A DNA stretch of 64,000 nucleotides from Mycolicibacterium litorale (GCF_014218295.1 NZ_AP023287.1:124001-188000); one strand, 5' to 3'; numbered from the stretch's first letter, positions 25,285 to 35,817 are shown. Translations and numbers: made by a program. Notes: generated from the letters alone by a model not told the origin.

Positions 25285-26589
25285 TCAGCGGCCGGGCGGT
25301 GCCAGGCGGTACACGGCGCCGGCGTCGTCGTCGGTGATGTAGACGGCGCCGTCGGGGCCGGCCACCGCGTCGACCGGCCGGCCCCACCGCGACCCGTCCT
25401 CGGCCTGGAAGCCGCCGACCAGGGTCTGCTGGTTGCCGAGATCGCCGTCGCGCCACGGATAGAACGACACCTCGGGTGCGCGGGGCGGGCGGCGATTCCA
25501 CGAGCCGTGGATGCCGACCAGCGCGCCGCGCGCATACGGTTCGGGCAGCTCACCGTCGACGAAGCTCAACCCGAGCGGCGCCGAATGCGCCCCGAAACTC
25601 TGCTCGACGGGAGGCAGCGCGGCGCAATCGAGTTCGTCGCCGTCCGGGTTGGTCTGAACGTCCCGGATGAACGGCACGTCGGCGGGTCCGCCGTCGATGT
25701 TGCAGTAGGGCCACCCCAGCTCCCGGCCGGGGGTCAGTTTGGCCAGCTGTTCGGGCGGATGGTCGTTGACGTAGTCGGGGTCGACCTCGCCGGTCGCGGG
25801 GTCGGCGACGTTGTCGCGGCCGTTCACCGCGGTCCACACCGAACCGTCGGGGGCCGTCGCCAGACCGGTGCCGTTGCGGACGCCCGTGGCGAACGGTTCG
25901 GCGGGTCCGCCGCCGGGCGGCACCCGCATGATGGTGGCCCTCGGCGGGGTGGCGACGCGGTCCTCGGCGGAGATGTTGCCCGTCGATCCGATCGAGAAGT
26001 ACACGGCCCCGTCGGGGCCGACCGTGACGCTCTTGAGGGCGTGCGCGTAGGCGCCGCGCAGGTCGGGGCTCTCCTCGTCGGGCAGACCGGCGACCACGGT
26101 CCGCCGGTTCGTCGCCCTGCCGTCGGCGTAGTCGTAGGCGACGATCTCGTCGCTCTCGGCGACGTAGAGCGTCGATCCGGCGAAGGCCATCCCGTGCGGT
26201 TGGGTCAGGCCGTCGAGCAGAGGCGTCGACCGGGCGCCACCGTCACCGGGTACGAGCCGGACGATCTGACCGGTGCTGGGCAGGGACACCAGCAGGGCAC
26301 CGTCCGGGGTCCACCGCGCGAGCCGAGCCTTGGGCACCCGCGCCCACACCGACATCGTCCACCCCTGCGGGACCGTCGCCTGCCGTGGTTCGTCGAACGG
26401 GGCGGCGTCCATCCCGGCCGGCACCTCGACGGTGACCGGCGCCAGACCGGTGGCCGCGTCAGCTGTCGTGGGCGGCGGGGTAGCGGAACTCGACGGCGCG
26501 GACTCGCCGGGTGTGCTCGTCGAACACCCGGCGAGGACGGCGACCGCGGCGCAGACGCCGAAAGCCTTAGACCTCGGCGAGATTCGCAT
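25285..26589 (-). CDS. PQQ-dependent sorbosone/glucose dehydrogenase-like lipoprotein
   Basis: 434 residues. The lipobox LAGC puts the lipidated cysteine at residue 22, after which a Ser/Thr/Pro-rich linker leads to a six-bladed beta-propeller of the sorbosone dehydrogenase (GSDH) family. Propeller landmarks include QPHGMAFAGSTLYVAESDEI, GPDGAVYFSIGSTGN and GSRWGRPVDAVAGPDGAVYI. Members oxidise sugars or related alcohols with PQQ outside the membrane, although mycobacterial PQQ synthesis is limited, so the real substrate and cofactor are uncertain. The start overlaps the end of the pirin gene by 23 bp, indicating one transcript. Confidence 0.82.
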   Translation of the reverse strand: MRISPRSKAFGVCAAVAVLAGCSTSTPGESAPSSSATPPPTTADAATGLAPVTVEVPAGMDAAPFDEPRQATVPQGWTMSVWARVPKARLARWTPDGALLVSLPSTGQIVRLVPGDGGARSTPLLDGLTQPHGMAFAGSTLYVAESDEIVAYDYADGRATNRRTVVAGLPDEESPDLRGAYAHALKSVTVGPDGAVYFSIGSTGNISAEDRVATPPRATIMRVPPGGGPAEPFATGVRNGTGLATAPDGSVWTAVNGRDNVADPATGEVDPDYVNDHPPEQLAKLTPGRELGWPYCNIDGGPADVPFIRDVQTNPDGDELDCAALPPVEQSFGAHSAPLGLSFVDGELPEPYARGALVGIHGSWNRRPPRAPEVSFYPWRDGDLGNQQTLVGGFQAEDGSRWGRPVDAVAGPDGAVYITDDDAGAVYRLAPPGR

Positions 26590-27331
26590 GCATCTCCCAC
26601 ACCAGGATCTCGGCCGGCCCGACCGCCGTCACGCGCTGACCGCCGGATGCGGTGAAGCGCACCGCATCGCCCTCGTGCAGCGCACCGGCGCCCTCGAGGG
26701 TCACTTCGCCGCGCGGAACGAACAGGTGCAGGTACGGCGCCTGCGGCAGTTCGACGCTGTCACCCGGTTCCAGCCGGGCGCCGTGCAGCGCCGCGTACCG
26801 GTTGCGGATCGTGATGGCGGTGTCGCCGCGGTGCTCGGGCATCCCCGAGGCGATGGTCACGAAGTTGCCGCGCAGGAGTTCGTCGTCGATCTCGAGCTGC
26901 TGATAGCCCGGCGCGATGCCGGACTCGTCGGGCACCACCCACATCTGCACGAAATGCACGGGTTCACGGTGGGTGTCCCCGCCGGTGAGCGTCCACGAGT
27001 CGTTCTTCTCCGAGTGCAGGATGCCTCGTCCCGCCGACATCCGTTGTGCCAGACCGGGATAGATGACGCCCGAATGTCCCGTCGAATCCTGGTGCACCAG
27101 CGATCCGCGCAGCACCCACGTCACGATCTCCATGTCGCGGTGCGGATGGGTCTCGAAACCACTGCCGGGGGTGACGGTGTCGTCGTTGTTGACCAGCAGC
27201 AGCCCGTGGTGGGTGTTGGCCGGGTCGTAATGGTCGGCGAACGAGAAGGAGTGCTTGGAGTCCAGCCAGGAGATCTGCGTCCTGGGGCGCTCGCCGGAAC
27301 GCCGGATGTCGATCCGTTCGGCAGTGGTCAT
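26567..27331 (-). CDS. pirin family protein (Rv0181c homologue)
   Basis: 254 residues from the ATG at 27331. The double-stranded beta-helix N-domain carries the metal ligands in HPHRDMEIVTWVLRG (His62, His64) and ILHSEKN (His106, Glu108). Pirins are Fe-binding cupins; bacterial homologues can act as quercetin dioxygenases or redox-responsive protein regulators. It is divergent from a MarR regulator by a 72-bp gap, an arrangement that suggests redox or phenolic-compound control. Confidence 0.88.
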   Translation of the reverse strand: MTTAERIDIRRSGERPRTQISWLDSKHSFSFADHYDPANTHHGLLLVNNDDTVTPGSGFETHPHRDMEIVTWVLRGSLVHQDSTGHSGVIYPGLAQRMSAGRGILHSEKNDSWTLTGGDTHREPVHFVQMWVVPDESGIAPGYQQLEIDDELLRGNFVTIASGMPEHRGDTAITIRNRYAALHGARLEPGDSVELPQAPYLHLFVPRGEVTLEGAGALHEGDAVRFTASGGQRVTAVGPAEILVWEMHANLAEV

Positions 27332-27403
27332 GTCATCGTCTCCTCGAGAACCGTGCGCCAGCCTAGGTGGCACATCTGGACACGACAACTCAGATGATGT
27401 GTC

Positions 27404-27859
27404 ATGTATTCCATGTGGTTGTCGTCCGAGGAGCAACACCTGTGGCGCGGGTTTCTGGCGATGACGGCCGAACTGCAGGCCGCGATGAACCGGCAGCTGC
27501 AGCGGGACTGCGGGCTGTCCCTGGCCGACTACGAGGTGCTGGTCGCGCTGTCCGAGCGGGGTGCCCAGCGCATGTTCGAGCTCGGCGAGGCACTGTCGTG
27601 GGAGCAGAGCAGGTGCTCACACCAACTGCGCCGGATGCGCGAGCGCGGGCTGGTGTCCAGGCAGGAGGCCAGCGACGACCGGCGCGGCGCCACCGTGGCG
27701 CTCACCGACGCCGGCCGCGCGGCACTGCGGACGGCGGCGCCCGGCCATGTGGCGCTGGTGCGGACAGTGCTGTTCGACGGTATGCCGCCCGAACAGCGCA
27801 AGGCGTTCAGCGACGTGATCGACGGCGTACGCGAGCGCCTGCGCGAATCACCAGTCTGA
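27404..27859 (+). CDS. MarR-family transcriptional regulator
   Basis: 151 residues from ATG 27404; ATG 27413 is an alternative. The winged helix is seen in LSLADYEVLVALSERGAQRM, LSWEQSRCSHQLRRMRERGL and SDDRRGATVALTDAGRAALR, the classical MarR helix-turn-helix and wing. A cysteine lies in the recognition helix (QSRCSHQL) and could be redox-active. Upstream, CACATC (27369-27374) and GATGTG (27394-27399) form a spaced inverted repeat in the gap shared with pirin, a possible operator. Its 3' end overlaps the alcohol dehydrogenase gene by 12 bp tail-to-tail. Confidence 0.85.
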   Translation: MYSMWLSSEEQHLWRGFLAMTAELQAAMNRQLQRDCGLSLADYEVLVALSERGAQRMFELGEALSWEQSRCSHQLRRMRERGLVSRQEASDDRRGATVALTDAGRAALRTAAPGHVALVRTVLFDGMPPEQRKAFSDVIDGVRERLRESPV

Positions 27860-28972
27860 TTCGTCGTACTTGATCACACCGCGGATGTTCTTGCCGTCCA
27901 ACATGTCCTGGTAGCCCTGGTTGATGTCCTCGAGACGGTAGGTGTTGGTGACCATCTCGTCGACCTTGAGCAGACCGGATTTGTAGAGGCCGACGAGCCG
28001 CGGCGTCTCGACGTGGCTGCTGCCGCCGCCGAAGATGTTGCCCTTCAACGTCTTCTGCAGCATCGTGAACAGGAACAGGTTGAGCTTGACGTCGGCGTCC
28101 ATCATCGAGCCCATGCCGGTGACGACGCAGGTGCCGGTCTTGGCGGTCAGCGTCATCGCCTCTTCGAGGTACTCACCGCGCATCTCGCCGACCGCGATGA
28201 TCGTCTTCTCGGCCATGAAGCCGTGGGTCAGTTCGAGCACCGGGCCGATCGCTTCGGCCATCGACGAATACACATGCGTGGCGCCGAACTTGATGGCCTG
28301 ATCCCGCTTGAACTCGACGGGATCGATCGCCACGACATTGCGCGCGCCCGCGATCACCGCACCTTGCAACGCCGACAGGCCGATGCCGCCGACCCCGACG
28401 ATCACGACCGTCTCGCCCGGCAGGACCTCGGCGACGTTGGTGGCCGAGCCGAACCCGGTCGGCACCGCGCAGCCCATGATCGCGGCGGTCTCGAACGGGA
28501 CGTCGGCGTCGATCTTGACGACGGAGTCCTTGTGCACGGTCATATACGGCGCGAAGGTGCCGAGCAGGTTCATCGGCGACACTTCCGTGCCGCCCGCGCG
28601 CACCCGGCTGGTGCCGTCGGCGATGGCCTTGCCGCCGAGCAGCAGCGCACCGCGGTCACACAGCGAGCGGTGGCCCCGCAGACACGGCTGACACTGCCCG
28701 CAGGCGGGAATGAACGCGAGGATGACGTGGTCGCCCTCCTCGAGGCCGGTGACGTTGCGGCCGACCTTGGTGATGACCCCCGCACCCTCGTGACCGCCGA
28801 GTGCGGGAAGGGCGATCGGGGTGGCGCCCGTGGTCAGGTGGTAGTCCGAGTGGCACATGCCGGCGGCGTGCAACCGGATCTGCACCTCGTCCTCGACGGG
28901 ATCGCCGACCTCGATCTCGTCGACGCGGAACGGCGAGTTCAGTTCCCAGAGCAGGGCACCCTTGGTCTTCAT
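27848..28972 (-). CDS. NDMA-dependent zinc alcohol dehydrogenase
   Basis: 374 residues. Catalytic zinc ligands are in AAGMCHSDYHL and GGHEGAGVI; the structural zinc site is the four-cysteine loop CGQCQPCLRGHRSLC (about residues 91-105); the Rossmann motif is VVIVGVGGIGLSALQG. The sequence fits the mycobacterial NDMA-dependent class (AdhB/Rv0761c-like), in which the nicotinamide cofactor stays bound and is recycled by an electron carrier, often mycofactocin. A KstR-type box lies just upstream, so it may belong to sterol or lipid catabolism. Confidence 0.85.
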   Translation of the reverse strand: MKTKGALLWELNSPFRVDEIEVGDPVEDEVQIRLHAAGMCHSDYHLTTGATPIALPALGGHEGAGVITKVGRNVTGLEEGDHVILAFIPACGQCQPCLRGHRSLCDRGALLLGGKAIADGTSRVRAGGTEVSPMNLLGTFAPYMTVHKDSVVKIDADVPFETAAIMGCAVPTGFGSATNVAEVLPGETVVIVGVGGIGLSALQGAVIAGARNVVAIDPVEFKRDQAIKFGATHVYSSMAEAIGPVLELTHGFMAEKTIIAVGEMRGEYLEEAMTLTAKTGTCVVTGMGSMMDADVKLNLFLFTMLQKTLKGNIFGGGSSHVETPRLVGLYKSGLLKVDEMVTNTYRLEDINQGYQDMLDGKNIRGVIKYDESDW

Positions 28973-28984
28973 GATCCGCGATCA

Positions 28985-28998
28985 TAGAACACGTTCCA
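28985..28998. promoter_or_regulatory. KstR-like operator TAGAACACGTTCCA
   Basis: Matches at every fixed position the KstR consensus TnnAACnnGTTnnA (recalled from the mycobacterial cholesterol regulon). A further GTTCTA at 28999-29004 pairs with TAGAAC at 28985-28990. It lies 12 bp upstream of the alcohol dehydrogenase ATG, where a bound repressor would block transcription. Confidence 0.5.
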
Positions 28999-29121
28999 GT
29001 TCTACGAGTAATACCCGGCGTGAACAGGCGCGATGGGTAGTAGATGCCGTCGAGCCCCCACCGGAACGAGGTTCAGCACATCCATCCCCCGGCTCGCGTG
29101 CCGCGACCCTGATCTCGAGCG

Positions 29122-30117
29122 TCAGAGCGTGTCGGCCAGGCCGAACGCCGCGAACGACGGCATGTGGAACGCGACGACGTGCGAGACCCCCTCGGCCGCG
29201 ACGTCGAGCACGTGCAGCTGGAACGCCTCGTGCTTTCCGCTGGCGGGATTGCGCATGTAGAGCGCCGCGGCGGGCTGCCCGTTGGCGGTGATCGGGACCA
29301 GCCGCATATCGCCCGCGCGTTCGGCCGGGCAGTGCGTCTTGGACAGCAGCACGATGTCGCGCGGGCCCTGATACCAGCCGTCGAACGGCGGCATCTCCCA
29401 CACGGCGTCCGCGGTGAACAGGTCGACCAGCTTGTCGATGTCGTAGGTCTCGAACGCGGCGATGTAGCGGGTCAGCAGGTCCCGGGCCTCCGGCGACTCC
29501 GGCGGCCGCAGGTCGTCGTCCTCGCTGGGGCCGACGGCGTCGAGCTGCGCGCGGGCCCGTTGCAGCAGGCTGTTCACCGCCGCCGTCGACGTGCCGAGGG
29601 CATCGGCCACCTCGGCGGCCTTCCACTGCAGCACCTCCCGCAACACCAGTACCGCCCGCTGCCGCGGCGATAGGTGCTGCAGCGCCGCGATGAACGCCAA
29701 CCGCACCGACTCCCGCGATCCGACGATGCTCGACGGATCCTCGGCGTCATCGGGCAGCGGCTCCAGCCAGGGCACCTCGGCGCGAGCGTGGATGTCGTCG
29801 ACGGGGTCGGAGCTGGGTGTACCGAGACCCGACGGCAGCGGGCGGCGCGCCCGCCCGTCGAGTGCGGTCAGCGAGGTGTTCGTGGCGATCCGGTAGAGCC
29901 AGGTGCGCACCGACGACCTGCCCTGAAAACCCTTGTAGGACTTCCAGGCTCGCAGATACGTCTCCTGCACGAGGTCTTCGGCGTCGTGCAGGGAACCCGT
30001 CATCCGGTAGCAGTGGGCGAGGAGTTCGCGCCGATACTGCTGGGCATCGGCGAGGAAGGCGTCTTCGGCGCGGCTGTCGTCACGGCCGTCGTCGAGGGTA
30101 CGGGCGAGGACGGTCAC
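29122..30117 (-). CDS. sigG: ECF sigma factor SigG (SigJ-type with SnoaL C-terminal domain)
   Basis: 331 residues from the GTG at 30117; the frame is open further upstream but those residues are arginine-rich and would run into the divergent lipase promoter. Region 2 is LAHCYRMTGSLHDAEDLVQE with TYLRAWKSYKGFQGRSSVRT, region 4 is LSPRQRAVLVLREVLQWKAA plus SLLQRARAQL. A C-terminal SnoaL/NTF2-like domain (from about residue 205; DLLTRYIAAFETYDIDKLVD) replaces the need for a separate anti-sigma factor. Divergent from the monoacylglycerol lipase, as Rv0182c is from Rv0183. The start is the uncertain part. Confidence 0.87.
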   Translation of the reverse strand: MTVLARTLDDGRDDSRAEDAFLADAQQYRRELLAHCYRMTGSLHDAEDLVQETYLRAWKSYKGFQGRSSVRTWLYRIATNTSLTALDGRARRPLPSGLGTPSSDPVDDIHARAEVPWLEPLPDDAEDPSSIVGSRESVRLAFIAALQHLSPRQRAVLVLREVLQWKAAEVADALGTSTAAVNSLLQRARAQLDAVGPSEDDDLRPPESPEARDLLTRYIAAFETYDIDKLVDLFTADAVWEMPPFDGWYQGPRDIVLLSKTHCPAERAGDMRLVPITANGQPAAALYMRNPASGKHEAFQLHVLDVAAEGVSHVVAFHMPSFAAFGLADTL

Positions 30118-30140
30118 GGTGGCGAGCTTACGCAGGATGA

Positions 30141-32029
<1,889 letters not shown>

Positions 32030-32091
32030 TGTCGGGAACGCTGCCTAGGTTGGCCCTATGAGTGACAAGCGAGAAGCGCAGCGGATTGCGC

Positions 32092-32841
32092 ATGAGTGAC
32101 GACAAGATGCTGGCGCGCATCGCGGCCCTGCTGCGCCAGGCCGAAGGCACCGACAATGTGCACGAGGCCGAGGCGTTCATGGCCGCCGCGCAACGCCTGG
32201 CCACCGCGACGTCGATCGATCTCGCCGTCGCGCGCGCCCACTCGGATCAGCGCACCAAGGCGCAGACACCGGTGCAGCGCACCATCACGATCGGCGAGGC
32301 GGGCACCCGCGGCCTGCGGACCTACGTGCAGCTGTTCGTCGTGATCGCTGCCGCCAACGACGTCACATGCGATGTCGCGTCCAACTCGACGTTCGTCTAC
32401 GCCTACGGGTTCGCCGAGGACATTGATGCCAGCCACGCGCTCTACGCCGGTCTGGTGACGCAGATGGTCAAGGCGTCGCAGGCCTACATCGAATCGGGGG
32501 CGCACCGGCCCACCCCGACGATCACGGCGCGGCTCAACTTCCAGCTGGCGTTCGGTGCGCGGATCGGCCTGCGGCTCACCGAAGCCCGGGAGGAGGCGAT
32601 GGCGGCGGCGACGAAGGACCACGACAACCGGCCGGGTACGGCGCTCGCGCTGCGCAACAAGGACCTCGAGCTCAAGGACTTCTACCGGCAGGCGTCGCAG
32701 GCGCGGGGCACCTGGCGCGCCACCTCCGCGACGGCGGGGTACTCGTCGGCGGCGCGGCGTGCGGGTGACCGGGCGGGCCGGCGGGCGCGGCTCGGACCGA
32801 GCACCGAGTTGGCGGGCAGCCGTACGGCACTGGAGACGTGA
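32092..32841 (+). CDS. DUF2786 protein (Rv0184 homologue)
   Basis: The ATG at 32092 gives 249 residues, the length recalled for Rv0184. The N-terminal DUF2786 segment is ARIAALLRQAEGTDNVHEAE, a helical pair seen in many phage and bacterial proteins. The C-terminus is basic and alanine-rich (AARRAGDRAGRRARLG), suggesting nucleic-acid or protein contact. No membrane or catalytic motif is visible. It is coupled by a 4-bp overlap to the metallohydrolase-like gene. Confidence 0.82.
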   Translation: MSDDKMLARIAALLRQAEGTDNVHEAEAFMAAAQRLATATSIDLAVARAHSDQRTKAQTPVQRTITIGEAGTRGLRTYVQLFVVIAAANDVTCDVASNSTFVYAYGFAEDIDASHALYAGLVTQMVKASQAYIESGAHRPTPTITARLNFQLAFGARIGLRLTEAREEAMAAATKDHDNRPGTALALRNKDLELKDFYRQASQARGTWRATSATAGYSSAARRAGDRAGRRARLGPSTELAGSRTALET

Positions 32842-33353
32842 GCAGCCGCGACACCCAGCGCGCCAAGGTCTATGCGGCCGAACAGTTCGTGCGCACGCTG
32901 TTCGACCGTACGGCCGAGCACGGGAACCAGGTGGTCGAGTTCTTCGGCGCCCAGCTCACGCTGCCGCCCGAGGGCCGCTTCGCGTCGGTGGCGTCGGTGC
33001 AGGCCTACGTCGACGAGGTGCTCGCACACCCGCGGATCCGGACCGGCTGGCCCGATACCGGGCCGCTCACGGTGCGCGCCCGTCGCGGCGCCACCGCCGC
33101 GCACTACGAACGCGCCGAGGGCCGGGCGGTCATCGCCGTGCCGGAACGGCAGACCACCTGGGCGCTGCGTGAGCTGGTGGTCCTGCACGAGATCGCCCAC
33201 CATCTGTGCCGTGCGGAGCCGGCGCACGGCCCCGAGTTCACGTCGACGCTGTGCGAGGTGGCGGACGCGGTGATGGGGCCCGAGGTGGCGCACGTGCTGC
33301 GGGTGGTGTACGCGAAGGAGGGGGTCCGGCTGGGTAGCCGTTCCGAGGGGTGA
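32838..33353 (+). CDS. TIGR04338-type metallohydrolase (Rv0185 homologue)
   Basis: 171 residues from GTG. The zinc motif HEIAHH (His117, Glu118, His121) is followed by a third histidine at about 130 in AEPAHGPEF, consistent with a compact metalloprotease-like site. No signal peptide is seen, so it acts in the cytosol if active. It is always paired with the DUF2786 gene in mycobacteria as far as I recall, suggesting joint function; the substrate is unknown. Confidence 0.82.
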   Translation: MSSRDTQRAKVYAAEQFVRTLFDRTAEHGNQVVEFFGAQLTLPPEGRFASVASVQAYVDEVLAHPRIRTGWPDTGPLTVRARRGATAAHYERAEGRAVIAVPERQTTWALRELVVLHEIAHHLCRAEPAHGPEFTSTLCEVADAVMGPEVAHVLRVVYAKEGVRLGSRSEG

Positions 33354-33370
33354 TTCGCCCGGGTTAACGT

Positions 33371-34036
33371 GTGCGCGTGAGTGAGCCGAATCCGCAACTG
33401 GTGGACCAGCTGTTCGACCGTCTGCTGCACACCGAGGACGAGGCCCTGGTCGCGGCGCGGGAGTCGGCCGCGGCGGCCGGGATGCCCCAGATCGAGGTGT
33501 CGCCCCAGCACGGCCGGTTGCTGCGCCTGCTGGCGACGATGGTCGGTGCGCGGCGGGTGCTGGAGATCGGCACGCTCGCCGGTTACAGCACCATCAACCT
33601 GGCCCGCGGGGTCGGACCCGACGGGCACGTCGTCACCCTCGAGTTCGAACCGCGCCACGCCGAGGTGGCACGCACGAATCTGGACCGCGCCGGTGTCGCC
33701 GACCGGGTCGAGGTGCTGGTGGGCGCGGCGCTGGACACCCTGCCCACCCTGCAGAACAGCCCGCCGTTCGACCTGGTCTTCGTCGACGCGGACAAGGAGA
33801 ACAACGTCGCCTACGTCGAATGGGCGATCAAGCTAGGTAGGCCCGGCACGGTGATCGTCGTCGACAACGTCACCCGGATGGGCCGGATCTACGATCCGGC
33901 GCCGGACGACGCGCAGGCCGCCGCGGTGCGCGAGATGCTGGAGATGATGGGCGGCCATCCACGGTTGACCACGGCCGCGATCCAGACGGTCGGCGCGAAG
34001 AACTGGGACGGCTTCGCAGTCGCGGTCGTGATCTAG
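33371..34036 (+). CDS. O-methyltransferase (Rv0187 homologue, COMT-like)
   Basis: 221 residues from GTG 33371 (GTG 33377 is an alternative). The class I SAM motif is VLEIGTLAGYSTINLARGVG (about residue 60), with LVFVDADKENN and VIVVDNVTRMGRI for the metal-dependent catechol-type site. The protein transfers a methyl group from SAM to a hydroxyl acceptor; the acceptor is not known. It stands alone on the plus strand after the Rv0185-like gene. Confidence 0.88.
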   Translation: MRVSEPNPQLVDQLFDRLLHTEDEALVAARESAAAAGMPQIEVSPQHGRLLRLLATMVGARRVLEIGTLAGYSTINLARGVGPDGHVVTLEFEPRHAEVARTNLDRAGVADRVEVLVGAALDTLPTLQNSPPFDLVFVDADKENNVAYVEWAIKLGRPGTVIVVDNVTRMGRIYDPAPDDAQAAAVREMLEMMGGHPRLTTAAIQTVGAKNWDGFAVAVVI

Positions 34037-34086
34037 CCCGACTTGTGGGTATCAGGTGCCCCATGGGGATCTGCTACCGAAACGGC

Positions 34087-34461
34087 ATGGTGACCGTCGA
34101 CCGGGTGGTCCATGCCTCGCCCGCGGCGGTGTGGTCGGTGCTCGTCGACATCGAGGCGTGGCCGAAGTGGGGTCCGACGGTGGCCGGCGCCGAACTGCTC
34201 GACGGCACCGAGCTGGCTCTGGGCGAGCGGGGCAAGGTCTACACCCCGGTCGGACTCCCACTGCCGTTCACGATCACGAAGTTCGAGCCGCGCCGGTGCT
34301 GGGCCTGGCAGGTGGCGGGCGTACCCGCCACCTCGCACTGCGTCGAACCGGTGGAATCCGGTACCCGCGTCAGCATGGCCGCGCCGGTGTGGGCGACGGC
34401 CTACGTTCCGGTGCTCGCCGTCGCGTTGCAGCGCATCGACCGGATGACCAGCGGCGGCTGA
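34087..34461 (+). CDS. SRPBCC family protein
   Basis: 124 residues from the ATG at 34087. It begins VTVDRVVHASPAAVWSVLVD and contains DIEAWPKWGPTV, the standard START-like opening, with a curved sheet and a C-terminal helix ending QRIDRMTSGG. It is shorter than most family members but complete at both ends. The ligand is unknown. Convergent with the TetR gene 15 bp away. Confidence 0.75.
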   Translation: MVTVDRVVHASPAAVWSVLVDIEAWPKWGPTVAGAELLDGTELALGERGKVYTPVGLPLPFTITKFEPRRCWAWQVAGVPATSHCVEPVESGTRVSMAAPVWATAYVPVLAVALQRIDRMTSGG

Positions 34462-34476
34462 CCGTCGGCCGGCGGT

Positions 34477-35040
34477 CTACCGCAGGGCGGCGTCCAGCAG
34501 CATCTCGGCCGCTGCCCGTGCATAGTCCCCGCGCTCGGGATCGTCGAACACCATGGCTCGGCCCGCGACACCGTCGGCGAGAATCGCCAGTTGTTCGGCG
34601 AGTTGGTCGGGGTTGCGCGCGCCGAGTTCGGTGAGCAGTTCGGCGATCCGAGAGGTGAACTGCTGCTTGCGTTCCCGCGTGTAGGCGTGTGGCGGACTCT
34701 GCGGGTCGGGGAACTCAGTGGCGGCGGCGGTGAACGGGCAACCGCGCACCGGCCCGTCGAACCGGTGCACCCGGAACAACGCCATGACCCGGTCGCGTGC
34801 GGGCAGATCGTCGCGGTCGAGCGTGCTCTCCATCGTCAGTCCGGCGTCGGACAGATGTCGCAGGTAGGCGACGACGAGGTCCTCTTTGGCCGGGAAGTGC
34901 ACGTAGAGCGTGCGTTTGGAGACCGGAGCAGCGGCGGCGATCTGCTCCATCGTGGTCGCGGTGATGCCGTGGGCCTCGAACAGCGTGGTGGCCGCGGCCA
35001 GGATGCGCTCCCGGCCGCCGCGACCGCGGGGACTGTTCAT
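34477..35040 (-). CDS. TetR-family repressor of the adjacent nitroreductase
   Basis: 187 residues from the ATG at 35040. The helix-turn-helix is in ILAAATTLFEAHGITATTME and QIAAAAPVSKRTLYVHFPAK; the C-terminal ligand domain contains one cysteine (GPVRGCPFTAAA). It faces the nitroreductase across a 93-bp gap that holds two matching 18-bp palindromes. This arrangement is typical of a repressor controlling itself and a detoxifying flavoenzyme. Confidence 0.88.
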   Translation of the reverse strand: MNSPRGRGGRERILAAATTLFEAHGITATTMEQIAAAAPVSKRTLYVHFPAKEDLVVAYLRHLSDAGLTMESTLDRDDLPARDRVMALFRVHRFDGPVRGCPFTAAATEFPDPQSPPHAYTRERKQQFTSRIAELLTELGARNPDQLAEQLAILADGVAGRAMVFDDPERGDYARAAAEMLLDAALR

Positions 35041-35047
35041 GCCCAAA

Positions 35048-35065
35048 GTATACGCAGACGTTTAC
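35048..35065. promoter_or_regulatory. TetR operator candidate 1
   Basis: GTATACG-CAGA-CGTTTAC, a 7-4-7 imperfect palindrome with one arm mismatch, 7 bp upstream of the TetR gene start. Confidence 0.6.
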
Positions 35066-35098
35066 ATCGGGGGCGAGCATCGGTATCCTCCGATTTTG

Positions 35099-35116
35099 GT
35101 AAACGACACCGTGTAC
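35099..35116. promoter_or_regulatory. TetR operator candidate 2
   Basis: GTAAACG-ACAC-CGTGTAC, the same 7-4-7 design and the same GTAxACG half-site as candidate 1, 17 bp upstream of the nitroreductase ATG. The centres of the two sites are 51 bp apart, close to five helical turns. Confidence 0.6.
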
Positions 35117-35133
35117 TTGAAGGGGATACATCC

Positions 35134-35817
35134 ATGACGTCGGCGACAGCGTTGAGCGAATCCATCGACCACGTGATCCGCGGCAGGCGCGCCACCCGCG
35201 CCTTCCGTCCCGATGAGGTTCCGGCCGAGACGTTGCGCACCGTTTTCGAGCTGGCCGGCTACGCGCCGTCGAACTCGAACACCCAGCCCTGGCAGGTCGA
35301 GGTCGTCAGCGGCGCGGCCAGGGAGCGCCTCGCCGACGCCCTCGTCGCCGCTCATGCCGCCGGTGAGCGGTCAGTCGACTTCCCGTATCAGGAGGGCCTG
35401 TTCCAGGGAGTGCTGGCGACCCGTCGCGCGGAGTTCGGGGCGCAGCTCTACGGCGCATTGGGCATCGCCCGTGACGAGACCGACCTGCTCGAGGGCTACA
35501 ACACCAAGAGCCTGCGGTTTTACGGGGCGCCGCACGTGGCCATGCTTTTCGCCCCGGCCGAGACCGAGGAGCGCATCGCCGCGGATATGGGCATGTACGC
35601 GCAGACCTTGATGCTCGCCATGGCCGCGCACGGTATCGCGTCGTGCCCGCAGGCGTTGCTCACTTTCTACGCCGACACAGTGCGGGCCGAACTCGGCGTG
35701 ACCGGACGAAAGCTCCTGTTGGGCATCTCGTTCGGCTACGCCGACGAGTCCGCGATCGTCAACTCCGTCCGGATCCCCCGGGCCGCGCTGGCCGAGACGA
35801 CGCGGTTCCGCCGCTGA
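35134..35817 (+). CDS. nitroreductase family flavoprotein
   Basis: 227 residues from the ATG at 35134 (GAAGGGG 6 nt upstream). FMN-binding features are IRGRRATRAFRPDEV (about residue 13), YAPSNSNTQPWQVEVV and the late SCPQALLTFYADTVR. The family reduces nitro groups, quinones or enones with NAD(P)H. Control by the divergent TetR gene implies induction by a small electrophile or xenobiotic. Confidence 0.87.
   Translation: MTSATALSESIDHVIRGRRATRAFRPDEVPAETLRTVFELAGYAPSNSNTQPWQVEVVSGAARERLADALVAAHAAGERSVDFPYQEGLFQGVLATRRAEFGAQLYGALGIARDETDLLEGYNTKSLRFYGAPHVAMLFAPAETEERIAADMGMYAQTLMLAMAAHGIASCPQALLTFYADTVRAELGVTGRKLLLGISFGYADESAIVNSVRIPRAALAETTRFRR

Noticed and set aside
32062..32091. Earlier GTG start for the DUF2786 gene
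   Set aside because: The inner ATG gives the expected 249 residues and starts MSDDKMLARI; the extension has no support.
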